Of a stretch of DNA of 35,647 nt, positions 1 to 9,901 are shown one piece after another. Position numbers and translations under genes: made by a program. Source of the stretch: Gnomoniopsis sp. IMI 355080. Lineage: Eukaryota; Ascomycota; Sordariomycetes; Diaporthales; Gnomoniaceae. The notes below the pieces were generated by a model. That model was given only the letters and a program-made list of their open reading frames with translations. It made no database searches and was not told where the DNA came from. How positions within the stretch are numbered: position 1 is the stretch's first letter; each line of letters starts with the position of its first letter. The DNA lies in assembly GCA_027946555.1 (NCBI GenBank), contig JAPEVC010000298.1:1-35647 (forward strand). Reading direction: 5' to 3'.

Positions 1-257
1 CCCCCCGGGTGCTTGGAATTCCCACCCCCTGCCACCTTGTCTCAACGGAGTTCCGCGCGACCTGATTACTCATGTGTCTGGCGATAAACTCTATTCATCC
101 ACGTTCTCACAAATTACATTTATATTCCTTTGTACGTACCCCGAGACCTTCACTTTATCCGTGCGGTCCCAATGTCGTTGTATTACTTTGATTGATCAAA
201 TCAAAGCTCAATCATTACGGTAATATGCAATGCACGTCCATCGCATGTAGCTTGCAC

Positions 258-264
258 TGACTCA
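258..264 (+). promoter_or_regulatory. Gcn4/CPC1 (bZIP) binding site upstream of DAHP synthase
   Basis: The heptamer TGACTCA is a perfect match to the Gcn4/CPC1/CpcA consensus of fungal general amino-acid control. It lies 113 bp before the ATG of the DAHP synthase gene. A second, 6-of-7 match (TGACTCT) lies on the minus strand at 290-296. The match is seen directly. That it drives cross-pathway control of this aromatic amino-acid gene is inferred from the known role of the factor. Confidence 0.65.
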
Positions 265-376
265 TCTCAGGGCCGTCCGCTCACTTACAAGAGTCACTCG
301 CTCATTTGACGGACCGCGGGACCCTCTTTTTGCGACTTACACAAGTGACGACCCACTCTGTCCGTCCTCCTTCATC

Positions 377-1831
377 ATGACTACTATTAATGGCTCCAAG
401 ACCGGCGCTGTGTCCGGCTGGACGCCAGACTCATGGCGCTCCAAGCCCATCAAACAGGTGCCCCAGCTGGACCCAACGCAGCTCGCCAAAGCCAGCGCAG
501 AACTCAATAACCTCCCACCCCTCGTGACGCCCAAGGAGATCCTCAAACTCAAGTCCGAGCTGCGTTCCGTCGCCTGCGGCGAGGCTTTTCTCCTGCAGGG
601 CGGCGACTGTGCCGAGCTCTTTGAGTACTGCAATCAGTCCGCCATTGAATCCAAAATCAAGTTGCTGCTGCAGATGTCCCTTGTGCTCATTCTCGGCTGT
701 AACAAGCGCGTGGTGCGCATTGGTCGTATGGCAGGGCAGTACGCGAAGCCGCGCTCGTCCGAGACCGAGACCTTGGCCGACGGTACCGTGGTGCCCAGTT
801 TCCGAGGTGATATCCTAAACTCCTTCGACGTCAAGGACAGGAAACTCGACCCCAGCAGGCTGGTGAAGGCGTACCACTACAGCGCCGCAACGCTGAATTA
901 CAGCCGCGCCGCAGCAAGCTCGGGCATCGCAGATCTCAACCGGCCCATGGACTGGGACCTCGGCCATGTGCAGGACCCCAGTCTGAAAACCAAGTACAGC
1001 AACATCGTGACGGCCCTGGAGACGTCTATGCGCTTCATGAACACCATCGGCGCTGTCGGCGACGGCAACAGCTCCACCTCGACCGTTGACCTCTTCACCA
1101 GCCATGAGGGCCTCATCCTCGAGTACGAGCAACCGCTCACTCGTGCTTTCTCCACCGCCGCCATCCATGGAGGCGCGAAACAGCGTCGTCGCCCCTCAAT
1201 GTCCGCCGCAGCCGCAGCCGACGCCGACACCCAATACTACAACACGTCAGCGCACTTTCTCTGGATCGGCGATCGCACGCGTCAGATTGACGGCGCGCAC
1301 GTCGAGTTCTTCCGCGGCATCGCCAACCCCATCGGCGTCAAAGTCGGTCCCAGCACGCCCACGTCCGACCTGCTCGAGCTGCTGCGCACGCTAAATCCCA
1401 GCCGCGAGGTCGGCAAAATCACGCTCATCACGCGGTACGGCGCGGGAAAAGTGCGCGACCTCTTGCCCGCGCATATCCGTGCCGTCGAGGACAGCGACTA
1501 TGCAGGGTGTGTGGTGTGGCAGTGCGATCCGATGCACGGGAACACACAGACGACAGCGGGTGGGATCAAGACGAGGAAGTTTGGCGATATCTTTGCTGAG
1601 CTGAGGGAGACGCTGCGGATCCATAAGGAAGAGGGGAGCTACTTGGGCGGTGTGCACTTGGAGCTGACGGGCGATGCAGTCACCGAGTGCCTCGGTGGGA
1701 GTGAGGAGCTGGATGAGGAGGATCTGCAGGTGCGGTATACGAGCTTGTGTGATCCGAGGCTGAATGAGAAGCAGGCGCTGGAACTGGCTTTCGAAATCAC
1801 GCATCACTTCCGGAGCGAGGAGGATTCGTGA
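377..1831 (+). CDS. Class II 3-deoxy-7-phosphoheptulonate (DAHP) synthase
   Basis: Catalyses the first step of the shikimate pathway, condensing phosphoenolpyruvate and erythrose 4-phosphate to DAHP. It is a single uninterrupted exon of 484 aa, close to the usual length of plant-type (class II) enzymes. Family signatures run the full length: WTPDSW (16-20 region), LQGGDCAE (73-80), RIGRMAGQYAKPRS (114-127), TSHEGLILEYE (241-251), SAHFLWIGDRTRQ (291-303), DGAHVEFFRGIANP (305-318), CDPMHGNT (383-390), HLELTGD (427-433) and CDPRLN (458-463). By comparison with the family, the metal ligands should be C78, H387, E429 and D459, and all are present. No mitochondrial or other targeting peptide is evident, so the enzyme is probably cytosolic. 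Residues 259-288 form an unusual basic and Ala-rich insertion just before the SAHFLWIGDRTRQ block. The gene is convergent with the epimerase gene downstream. A Gcn4/CPC1 site lies 113 bp upstream. Yeast-type ARO3/ARO4 enzymes are class I and unrelated in sequence, so those symbols do not apply. Confidence 0.97.
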   Translation: MTTINGSKTGAVSGWTPDSWRSKPIKQVPQLDPTQLAKASAELNNLPPLVTPKEILKLKSELRSVACGEAFLLQGGDCAELFEYCNQSAIESKIKLLLQMSLVLILGCNKRVVRIGRMAGQYAKPRSSETETLADGTVVPSFRGDILNSFDVKDRKLDPSRLVKAYHYSAATLNYSRAAASSGIADLNRPMDWDLGHVQDPSLKTKYSNIVTALETSMRFMNTIGAVGDGNSSTSTVDLFTSHEGLILEYEQPLTRAFSTAAIHGGAKQRRRPSMSAAAAADADTQYYNTSAHFLWIGDRTRQIDGAHVEFFRGIANPIGVKVGPSTPTSDLLELLRTLNPSREVGKITLITRYGAGKVRDLLPAHIRAVEDSDYAGCVVWQCDPMHGNTQTTAGGIKTRKFGDIFAELRETLRIHKEEGSYLGGVHLELTGDAVTECLGGSEELDEEDLQVRYTSLCDPRLNEKQALELAFEITHHFRSEEDS

Positions 1832-2198
1832 GAGCATCAAGGCTTAGTGATGATAAAATCTGGCATGGTATTGAGTACGACGGCTCCAAAAAGGTCAAAA
1901 CAAAAAGTGGAAAGGCATTGGCCAGGTATTACGTCGGGTACGTACAATATGGGAAAGTTGTTTAGGTCTTGTACATGGGCGAGAAAATCAAATGTCTCTA
2001 TTTTGGGTGCTAATTTTCCAGCATTTGTCATGGCGGCATGAGCTTCCCATCCTGCATATGTTAAAGTCTAATTTCTCCCTATTGGATCCTTCCATTCACT
2101 CCAGTTCAAGAACCCGCTCGCTCGCTCACTTCCCTTCGCTCTTCGAGACCAGTGAACCGTCATAACCTCGCAGTTCCATTCCGGTCAAGCGGACACCT
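1832..2198. other. Convergent 3' intergenic region
   Basis: This 367-bp spacer separates the stop codons of two convergent genes and should hold both 3' UTRs. It contains a short CGCT-rich run near 2112-2130. The open frames here are short and unlike any family I know. I see no gene. Confidence 0.6.
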
Positions 2199-3295
2199 TC
2201 AGTGCGCCGTGATGACCTGCGCACCCTCAAGCGCATCACCCGGCTCCAGCGTCTGGAAACCCTTCACGCTACCCGCCTCGACACAAATCATCTGCTTGAA
2301 GCCATCCTTGGGCGAGAAGTCGCCCATACCCGCAGCCTTGTCGGTCCACGGGTTCCATACGACGACGTCGTTCAAGTTATCGCGTACCACGGAGAAGACC
2401 TTCTTGCCACCCTCCGTTACAACCACAGGCTCACTGGGGCCCTTGACTGGCGTGTACACGCGGTCGACCTCGCCGGCGATGGTCACGGTCGACGACTGGG
2501 TCTTGGTCGATGCCCCGTCGACCTTGTCGATGTATGATGAACCGTCAAGGCCATCGACGGCGACTTGGGTGATGTCCTGTACACATGATGTTTAGCAATA
2601 AACTACACACGACACTGTTCAAACACTAGACCATACCTTCACCCTCAGATAGGTATGCAACAGCACCTCGAACTCGAACGCTTTATCATCCCTGTTGTTG
2701 ATGACAATCGAAGTATTCAGGCTGTTGCGCTCGAGTGTGACGCTGTAAATAAGGTCAAATTCGTAAGGCCAGAGCGCCCTGGTCGCATCAGACGCACTAA
2801 GTCCGAAGTCGAGCTTGACGTTGGAGTCGGAGGCGCCGGTACCGTCGGGCTTGGACTCAGTAGTCGACTTGCCCATAAACTCCCAGCGAGAGTTGCGCGC
2901 GAAGCCATGCTGGGGCAGCTTGGAGGTTGGTCCGTGGGTGGGATCGGTGCCGAAGACCTGATGATTACATAGGACCGTTAGAGCTTCTGATTGTTGCATT
3001 CCAGTTGCATCACAACACCATGTGGAAAGCTCACAGGAAACACCAGTGGGATGCCACCCCGGACAGCCTTGCTCCCATCCAGCACGGCCTTGTCGCTGAG
3101 CCAGAGCTTCTCATTGCCACTCGCGTCCTTCCAGCTAATGACTGTGGCGCCGTGGAGCAGGACCTCTACACTCTCGCCAGTGGGTAGCGTGGCTGTCACC
3201 CTGCCAGCATCATTGTCAATGCTCACCGAAGCCTGAGCAAGCTGCTGTTGTGGTGTAGAGGCCAGCGCCGAGGGTTTGTTGGGGCGATCGACCAT
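2199..3295 (-). CDS. Glucose-6-phosphate 1-epimerase (YMR099C-like)
   Basis: Interconverts the alpha and beta anomers of hexose 6-phosphates; cytosolic, aldose-1-epimerase (mutarotase) superfamily. Reconstructed exons on the minus strand are 3295-3035, 2957-2637 and 2576-2199, giving 319 aa, the usual family length. Intron 1 (77 bp) has GTGAGC and CATCAG borders; intron 2 (60 bp) has GTATGG and ACAG. Both are phase 0. Splicing restores the family motif GGIPLVFPVFG across the first junction and LLHTYLRVKDITQV across the second. Other signatures are LPQHGFARNSRWEF (101-114), NPWTDKAAGMGDF (269-281) and FKQMICVEAGS (287-297). By analogy with YMR099C, H188 (in LLHTY) and E294 (in CVEAGS) should be the catalytic pair. 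The start is the first ATG of the frame. I see nothing unusual in it. Confidence 0.95.
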
Positions 3296-5405
3296 GTTGT
3301 CTTGGGCGTGTTACTATCTCTTTCTTGCTTTGGATTTCAAATTTCCTGGATCAGTATGAAAATGAGGGTGGAAGAAGAGAGCTTTGTTGGTAAATCGCAG
3401 TACTGCGGCGAGGTGAAGAGCTGACTGTTTTGGCAGTGTGTCAAAGCAGCTTGATCCCCTGTCAAACGGTCTCAACGACTACAAGGGAAGCAGTGTCATG
3501 GCGGGGTAAGCCGCTGACCCCTGTATGGACCCCACGCTTCCTTACTTGGAGCCCCTGGCTAGCTGAAAGGCAGCTGCTTACTACCCCTGCGGAAACCAGG
3601 TCCCTATTATAAGGTACAAACCCAACGACATTTGAGATCAAATTGAATAGATTCTTGTCAGACATCCTTCAGCATATTGCACTGTTGTATGGATGATTGA
3701 TAGTTGATCTCAAACAGCCATTAACTTGAAACATACAAGTGAAAAAGAAGAGGATCATGCTGCGCAATGCCTGGCTTGTGCATCACCCTCAGAAGATTCG
3801 AGGCTTGTGTATCACGATTGCCTTGACCCGACGCCATTTGTACGTCATTTTCCATTTCCCTACTCTATCAACTAATATGACCCCGAGGCCTCTCACAGTA
3901 AGTATGGACAGAATTCTCTGCCATAGTATCATTCCGGAAGAGAAATATCTGATGGACCATGGACCTGCTTGAGGAGGGGCCTAGGTATTGAGTCCATTCT
4001 GTGATTGGGTCACCATTTGGGTACATACTGAAATGTTGTATGTAGCAGCATAATTTATACAGTTTTACTGCTACCTGATTGCAAATGAAAAACTATATCG
4101 TTTACCGTCTTTCGGCCCCAAAGGTCCTCAACGTCTTGTATCATGCCTACAGGCACTACTTAATGCTTTCCTATGTTTTCAGCCACACATGTCATTCCTG
4201 CTGAAATGGAAGGTCAGATTAAGCACAGAGGAGAGGAGAGAGAGACCTAAACTGTTGATATAAAGCGATTACTTGTCGATATAATTGCACATCGTTTTGC
4301 GCCACTCACATGGGTATCACTGAGACTTCTTGACCAAGTCGCACCGTGCCACAAACCTTTCCCAAGCCCCCACACGAGCTAGGCGGTCACGTATTATCTC
4401 CGAACCCTCATGGGAGGTTTTCCTTGAGAACAGAATACATAGATGTGTTATATATGGGTTTGCTGGAACGCATAGGATTTTACGTTGACTCAGCTTCATG
4501 GCGACCATTGCGACAGCTTTTTCCTCAACAGGCCTGGCCGTTGAGGTGACGATGGTCAAGTGGACAAAATGCAGACGAAAACGTGACCTTTCTCCTGGGT
4601 CCATGTGCAGGTGTGCTTCGATGGGCGGGCAGTCGACGCGTGTAATGGCGCGCATGTAAGATCCTCGGTCATTGGCCCCGGCTCGTACTCGTCAACATCT
4701 CACGCGCCCAGTCAGACATGCTGTGCAACGGCGGGCCTCAAGCAGGCTACCGCATGCAAAGGCGTATCATCCAACAGAATTTTGCGTCCTGATTAGGGTC
4801 TTTGGAAGACAACAATAAACAAGAGCCGGCTGGGTGGCAAGAAGCCCGCCGCCGCGTGCCTTTCGCGCAGGTCAGCGCGCACAAGCGGTACGCATTCGAA
4901 GTTGCTTTTAACCCGAGACCTGCAGCCGATGTATCAGCTTTTCTCCCGTGGCCCAGCCAATCTGACGCGAAGAATGTGGTCCCCGCGTGTGAGTTTGTTT
5001 TTATAATGCAGACGACCTCCAAAAACTCCGTAGCCCATCCTTTGAACGCCTCGCAAATACCAAAACAATATCCCGTATACCATGTCCTCCTTTCCCAAAC
5101 TCCAATCATGATGCCAGGCGGAATATGCAAGGCATGATCGGGTATCAGTGCAGCATTCGCGGTCTAGCAAGTCCCCAGGGTCCCCAGCCGCCTAAAATCG
5201 ATTGAAGGGTGTCACTGGTGAGTAAAAATCGGCTATCACCAGCGAGCCATATATAAACCCTATCGTTCTCCTTTTGTCGTCCTTCTGCTCTTGATCTCAT
5301 CGCATTCCTTATCTCAATAAAGTCGCAAACTCATGTAGGATCGGGGTCCCGGGCAGTGATGCCGGGGTTTGATCGAACGTCTTGACTCCGCAGCCACGTA
5401 TCTCT
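3296..5405. other. Gene-free stretch with a promoter-like element near its right end
   Basis: No frame in these 2.1 kb gives a recognisable or convincingly coding protein; the longest (about 4747-5130) reads as random composition. The left end should be the epimerase promoter. The right end holds a perfect 7-bp inverted repeat and a TATA-like box (listed separately), followed by a pyrimidine-rich run, as if a transcript starts rightward near 5260-5330. No intact rightward gene follows, because 5406-6618 codes on the other strand. Confidence 0.5.
5215..5257 (+). promoter_or_regulatory. Inverted repeat plus TATA-like box
   Basis: CTGGTGA (5215-5221) and its exact reverse complement TCACCAG (5236-5242) are separated by 14 bp. 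They are followed 6 bp later by CATATATAAA (5249-5258). Downstream is a CT-rich stretch and then ATG-TAG at 5333-5338, a minimal start-stop pair. The elements are seen directly; promoter function is inferred. Confidence 0.35.
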
Positions 5406-6618
5406 TTACGGTGACAACAGCGAGCTGATCTCCATCTTTCGTTGTCGCCGATGACCCGCCGGAGCAACTTCTTCAGTAGCTTTGCGTTTGTTCCGGTGTT
5501 CCAACCCTTGTTCTGCGTGCCCGGTCTGAGATACCGTGCGAGGCATCGGGTATGGATTGTCCATGCCTCGATCAGCCATGTGGACCGGAGACCGGTCGTC
5601 GACTGCCCCCGCGATCAACATAGAAGGATCATTTGCGTCCAAGGTGGGCACTCTCGCAGCTGTTGCAGAGAGCCCATTCTGGAAAACGTTTTGCGCGAAT
5701 GAAAAAAATTGTGCATTGGCTGTAGGGGCAGTCACCGAGAACTCGCAGGAGCCGCCCTTGAACGACAAGGAGTATTGCGGTGGCGAAATATTTTCCACGC
5801 CCGGTTGAACACCCGGCGGATTTGATCTAGTCACAGAAATCGTTGACGGCGCTGGAGAATCGGTGCGAAACGGCGGCGTTGGAACGCGAGGCGGGACTGG
5901 CTCCACCAATTCTCTCAGTGCCTTGTACTGCTGACCCACTGGATGGTAGAAATCATCGCCGTACAAGATATCACACTCAGTCCTACCAGTCATTCCGATC
6001 TGCGCAGCCTCTTCAGTGGACACAATGTTGAAGAGAGTGGGGCAGCACGGTCCTGACTGCGAGCGCGATGAATGCATCGACTGTGGTGGGGGTCTCCACC
6101 ACAGTGTGATTGCTCCCTCCTCCTCAAACCACACGCCAGCGCTTCTCAAAAAGGCAGATGTTATGTATGATCCTCGCCCGTTTTGATGCTTCGACCTGAC
6201 GGGTTCGTAGAAGCTATTGACGGGGTTCAAGAAGGCACTATTGTTTGCATTGCCCTGCGTCAATGTCTTGTCAGCAACAAGGCAACCATTCACGTACATA
6301 CTCGAAGTCGGACGAGGAGTGACTCACATCATCTGTACATTGTGGAGGAACCTTCAGCGGCCGTCGTCCTTCTCCCGGAATCGAGTGGTTCGAGGTGGTG
6401 GCTGAGGTCGCAGATGGCGTTGGAGGCATAGAGGGACTTTGATCTTCTCCCTGCGCATGGCGTGTCCATTGATCCCATAATTGAATAATCTCAGCCGCAT
6501 TGTCTCCAATATCTTCATTTCGTAACGAGCTTTTCAAACATTCAAAAGCCTCGTGTAGACTTGCCGGGCCTTTGCGCTTGAACAGATGCACTACCTGTTG
6601 GCGCAATTCCTCGCGCAT
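5406..6618 (-). CDS. Uncharacterised protein with a C-terminal nuclear-localisation-like basic region
   Basis: I do not recognise this protein. Two exons, 6618-6328 and 6254-5406, joined by a 73-bp phase-0 intron (GTGAGT donor, CTGAC branch site, GACGCAG acceptor), give 379 aa. The start is the first ATG of the frame. Residues 1-60 look helical and charged (MREELRQQVVHLFKRKG, then LHEAFECLKSSL). They are followed by a Ser/Thr/Pro-rich linker around 60-90, a middle part with aromatic residues (GVWFEEEGAITLWWRPPP), and a Pro-rich segment (VEPVPPRVPTPPFRTDSPAP). The C-terminus holds two basic clusters, NKRK and GHRRQRK, shortly before the final MEISSLLSP, which resembles a bipartite nuclear signal. 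It has no signal peptide or membrane helix. It could be a nuclear regulatory protein, but no DNA-binding domain is visible. The long open frame and a clean splice support it as real. Confidence 0.6.
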
Positions 6619-7363
6619 CGTCGAGTGCGATCACACGATGGTGCGATTGGTTCTGTAACCGGCGACTCTCAACAGCGCGCTGGTCATTTCCAAAGTGACA
6701 AATGATGTCGCGACACCGACGCAGAGGCTGAAGAGACCATGGGGCCGGTTGCACTGTAGGAATAGAGGAATAGATATGCAAGGAAGTCCAGCAATTCCGA
6801 GTTGAATCTGCAAAACTTGGAAGGATTCGCTAATGGGTCGGAAAGATCCCGGCGGGTATACAAGAGGATGTAAAGACGACTAGAGTGTTGGTCGCAACAA
6901 GCAGCTATCTCCGCTTGCGTCTCAAGCTGTGCACGCTCCCACACGACTTTGCCATGTGCGAAGTACCGGTCCAAGGATCACGAAAGTATCGCCGCGGAGG
7001 TGAACCAAATTATCGTGTGTTCTATCGAGTGATGCGACGAGAGCTGTGACTGTGGCACCTTGTAGGGACTGGGTAGGCGTGGATGTAGAAGCGCAGGGCA
7101 AACAGAGTACTAGGTAGAAGTGGATCAAGTAGAGCGCTAAAGAGCGGGTGGGATGAGGACGCGGGCAACCTTCCATTTCACTTCTCGCGGCTACGTACTA
7201 GTTTGCTGACATAACCCCAGCATCAACTTGGCCTTCACCTCTTCTCTTTGAATTCTCAGGCTTTATCTTCGCTTCAATGTCTACAGGCACTTTGATCACG
7301 GTCTCAAATTACAAATATCGCAACTTTCGTACATTCATTCGGTTGTACTTGCTCTATCGCACG
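6619..7363. other. Spacer between two leftward genes
   Basis: Probably holds the promoter of the 379-aa protein gene and the 3' UTR of the retropepsin-like gene. Two leftward frames (6631-6813 and 6922-7176) encode short hydrophobic segments. They have no family match, no clear start and no convincing splice that would join them, so I do not call a gene. Confidence 0.4.
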
Positions 7364-8256
7364 TCATTTCTTTGTACGTTTTGACGGTGTTCCTGTCCGA
7401 GCATGTCCTGCGAGTGACTCCTTTCTCTTCTTCTGCTCGTACGCCTCCTTCTTGCGCGACGATTCGGCACGGTCAGCTGCGGCTTGTTCACGCAAAGATT
7501 GACTTTGCGCAGTCTCTTCAGCCTAGTTCATTGCTCGAGGTCAGCTTCGGTTATAGTAGTGAGTGTCTCTGAGAGTGTCTGAAGTCCCACTCATGCCGAG
7601 ACTCCCTCTCAGCAAAACCTACAGTCATCTTCTTTTGCGCTGCGTACGCAACGGTTTTCGTGGGATTTTCGATGAACAGCTTGGATCTCAGCTCTTCAAT
7701 CAAGTCTTCTCGGACGATTGGCTTTTCAATCTGCGATGTCGGAGGCAGGACCAAGAACTCGGTGTCGTTCATCTCCTGGTCGTTGCCCTCCCACTTCAAA
7801 TGCACCTTGCAAGTGCAAGTGAAAGCATCCTGTGCGCTAACAAACTCCTGCGGTTTATCCAACGCTTTTTTTCGAAGGCTGAGATTCGATACCATGCTCT
7901 CGGTGATGAAGTTCTGCTCAGCTCCAGAGTCCAGTTTCACCTCGATCGCGTGCATAGAGCCGTCGCTATGGCTGAAGACCAGCATCCACATCACACTGGT
8001 CTGCTTCCGTCTCGCCTGTTCAAATATGAGAAATGCCAGAGATAGCTGGAGTCCCTTGTCCTTGACGTACCTCGAGCTCTTCCTTCTCTTTCAGAAAGTC
8101 CAGTGCGCGCTGTTGTTCGCCACTTGCAGGCTTATTGCTGAGGATCGGCCCCAATGATTGCCAAAGCTCATATTTAACGCGCGTATCCTGAACTTCATCA
8201 ACAGCACTTTGTGTTACGTTGTGCTTCCTGAGCAAATGTTCATCCGATTCCTCCAT
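7364..8256 (-). CDS. Small retropepsin-like (aspartyl protease fold) protein
   Basis: Three exons, 8256-8071, 8015-7623 and 7522-7364, give 245 aa. Introns are 55 bp (GTACGT..AACAG) and 100 bp (GTAGGT, GCTGAC branch site, AACTAG), both phase 0. Residues 83-99 contain the retropepsin active-site pattern, hydrophobic-K-L-D91-S92-G93-A94, followed by EQNFI. This is typical of single-domain proteases related to retroelement Gag-Pol and Ddi1 proteins. A second strand block, FLVLPPTSQIEKPIVREDLI, resembles the later retropepsin core, but the usual ILG near the flap-distal loop reads IVR. The last exon is a Lys/Arg/Glu-rich tail (RKKEAYEQKKRK, then PSKRTKK). There is no reverse transcriptase, integrase or repeat nearby, so this is not an intact transposon. 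It may be a captured domain or one of the many host-type fungal DSGA proteins. The chosen ATG (8256) is the first in frame; the frame stays open upstream to about 8361, so an extra 5' exon is possible. Proteolytic activity is not established. Confidence 0.68.
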
Positions 8257-8879
8257 GGCGCTGACCGGACAATATCCGTATCCGACCGGAACGTAGCTGT
8301 TTCTTGCGCGGGATGCCTCAGGGTCGACCCAGTGAACCAATATACGGTCCTGCAGGCTGCGAGATGCTGGTCATTACCGGACAAGGCTCCAAGGCATTCA
8401 CCCGGGCGTAAAACATACTTATATAATTCCAACATGTCTCACGGTCTCTGGTTGGTAAGACAGAAAGCAGCAGTGATTCGAGCTCTGAGTGGCGGCAGCT
8501 ACTGTAGCTGAAATAGGTCAGGCGGCCGAGACGTGCATATCTTGCACGCCAAATCACGGCGGTCGTTGGAGAAGTGAGGGTGTACCGGCGTCATGATAAA
8601 GATATATCACACGGCCTTTAAGTACTCGCTTCAAGCAGGCTGTGCTCTCGAGAGCCTCTCAACTCCCTAGTACGCCTCACGGAAGCCTATCCTCAAACGT
8701 CGGGCATGCATGCTATGGTCGCATGCAGGCTGCGTGGCGCTGCGGTCGACTCTCTGACTTGTCGGTCAGGCATCTAAAGACAAGCCTTTTCCTCTTTCAT
8801 CGTCGGCTCCGAAGTCTGGGTTCTGCATACCCAATCCCTCACCGCCGATATCGCGAGAGCAGCCTGATTCCGGGACAAT
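8257..8879. other. Divergent promoter region
   Basis: This 623-bp spacer lies between the starts of the leftward retropepsin-like gene and the rightward DUF6594 gene. It should contain both promoters and possibly a 5' exon of the former. No canonical TATA box stands out and no separate gene is visible. Confidence 0.5.
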
Positions 8880-9901
8880 ATGGCTACTATGGAGGGCTAC
8901 GCTAAGGTTGCTGGACTAATGGCGAGATATGATGAGTTTGCCATACTACGTGGGTTCAAGGCATTGAACCTCAAAAATTTGCTTTATACTCAAGCAGAAA
9001 TCATACACCTCGAAGATACGTTGAAAAGGCTCGTGGATACAGACGCCGCTCACCCAGACCGAGAGTTTCATGCAAAGGACTGGTGGGCCCTGGCGCATGG
9101 AGAGGACAGAGAAGGCAGAGCCCAATGGAAACAGATTCGAAAAATACGCAGGAAACTTGTTAAGTACAGTGAGACGGTGCATGAAACCCCAATAATCAAA
9201 ATCGCGTTGCTTATCTGTTACTCGCCAGACGAAGCTCTCCTGAAGCAGGTGATGCTCGCCAATTTACATGGTCCAAATCCGATCGACCTTGATTTCCTCA
9301 GACGATGGTTCGAGCGGCCATCTATGGCAGCATTTCCTCTGCGGGGCCTCGATATGACTGCATGGGACGACACCACTGATCTCGTTGCCATCAAGCCTAG
9401 AGTCACGCCTGATCCGCTCTCCAGGTGGCTCACCAATCATTGTTTCCCAACATGGCATAGGCTATTCGGGGAGCAAGCAAAGGTGAAATTCGCATCCATC
9501 TTCCGACCGTATCTGTCTACTGATCCGGGGGATAGACACCAGAGACGCCAGAACTTGGCGACGGGATCTACTACTACAAAGAATCACTGCTCGCCACAAC
9601 TGTCAACATTCTCGCTACCGTTGCGGCCTCTCTGCTGCCTCTTCTTTCCATTGTCGTGCTCTCCATCTTGGAGTCGTACACAAATAAGATGGGCGCCATA
9701 GTCTTCTTCTCTGCTTGCTTTTCGCTGGCGCTCTGCGTGATGACGAACGCCCGACGGGTAGAAATCTTCGCGGCGACCGCAGCGTGAGTTCTCCACATAT
9801 GATGAGGCGCGAGGAAACAAGCTGACTACTCTAATTTTAGTTTTGCTGCCGTGAATGTAGTATTCTTGACGAACAACGTGCCCTTGTCAAACACAGGATG
9901 A
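8880..9901 (+). CDS. DUF6594-type membrane protein
   Basis: Function unknown; a fungus-restricted family with a helical N-terminal part and three C-terminal membrane helices. Exons 8880-9482, 9536-9783 and 9841-9901 give 303 aa. Intron 1 (53 bp, GTGAAA donor, TACTGAT branch site, GATAG acceptor) removes a stop and shifts frame. Intron 2 (57 bp, GTGAGT donor, GCTGAC branch site, TTTTAG acceptor) is phase 2. The N-terminus GYAKVAGLMARYDEFAILRGF followed by LNLKNLLYTQAEIIHLE matches the family pattern. After splicing, GDGIYYYKESLLATT leads into TM1 (about 218-244), TM2 (about 250-268) and TM3 (about 274-292), with the conserved NARRVEIFAATAAFAAV between TM2 and TM3. Length is normal for the family. 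Without splicing, the first exon would run on into a meaningless Pro/Ser-rich tail. The start could also be the ATG at 8889. Confidence 0.87.

Noticed and set aside
377..3295. A biosynthetic gene cluster around the DAHP synthase (shikimate-derived metabolite)
   Set aside because: The neighbours are an epimerase and gene-free DNA. There is no synthase, P450, transporter or pathway regulator in the window.
4747..5130. 127-codon leftward open frame in the 3.3-5.4 kb gap
   Set aside because: Random-looking composition, no domain, and overlapped by an equally long rightward frame; no splice context.
7364..8256. Interpretation of the retropepsin-like gene as part of an intact LTR retrotransposon
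   Set aside because: No reverse transcriptase, RNase H, integrase, primer-binding site or long terminal repeats are visible within several kilobases, and the gene has spliceosomal introns.
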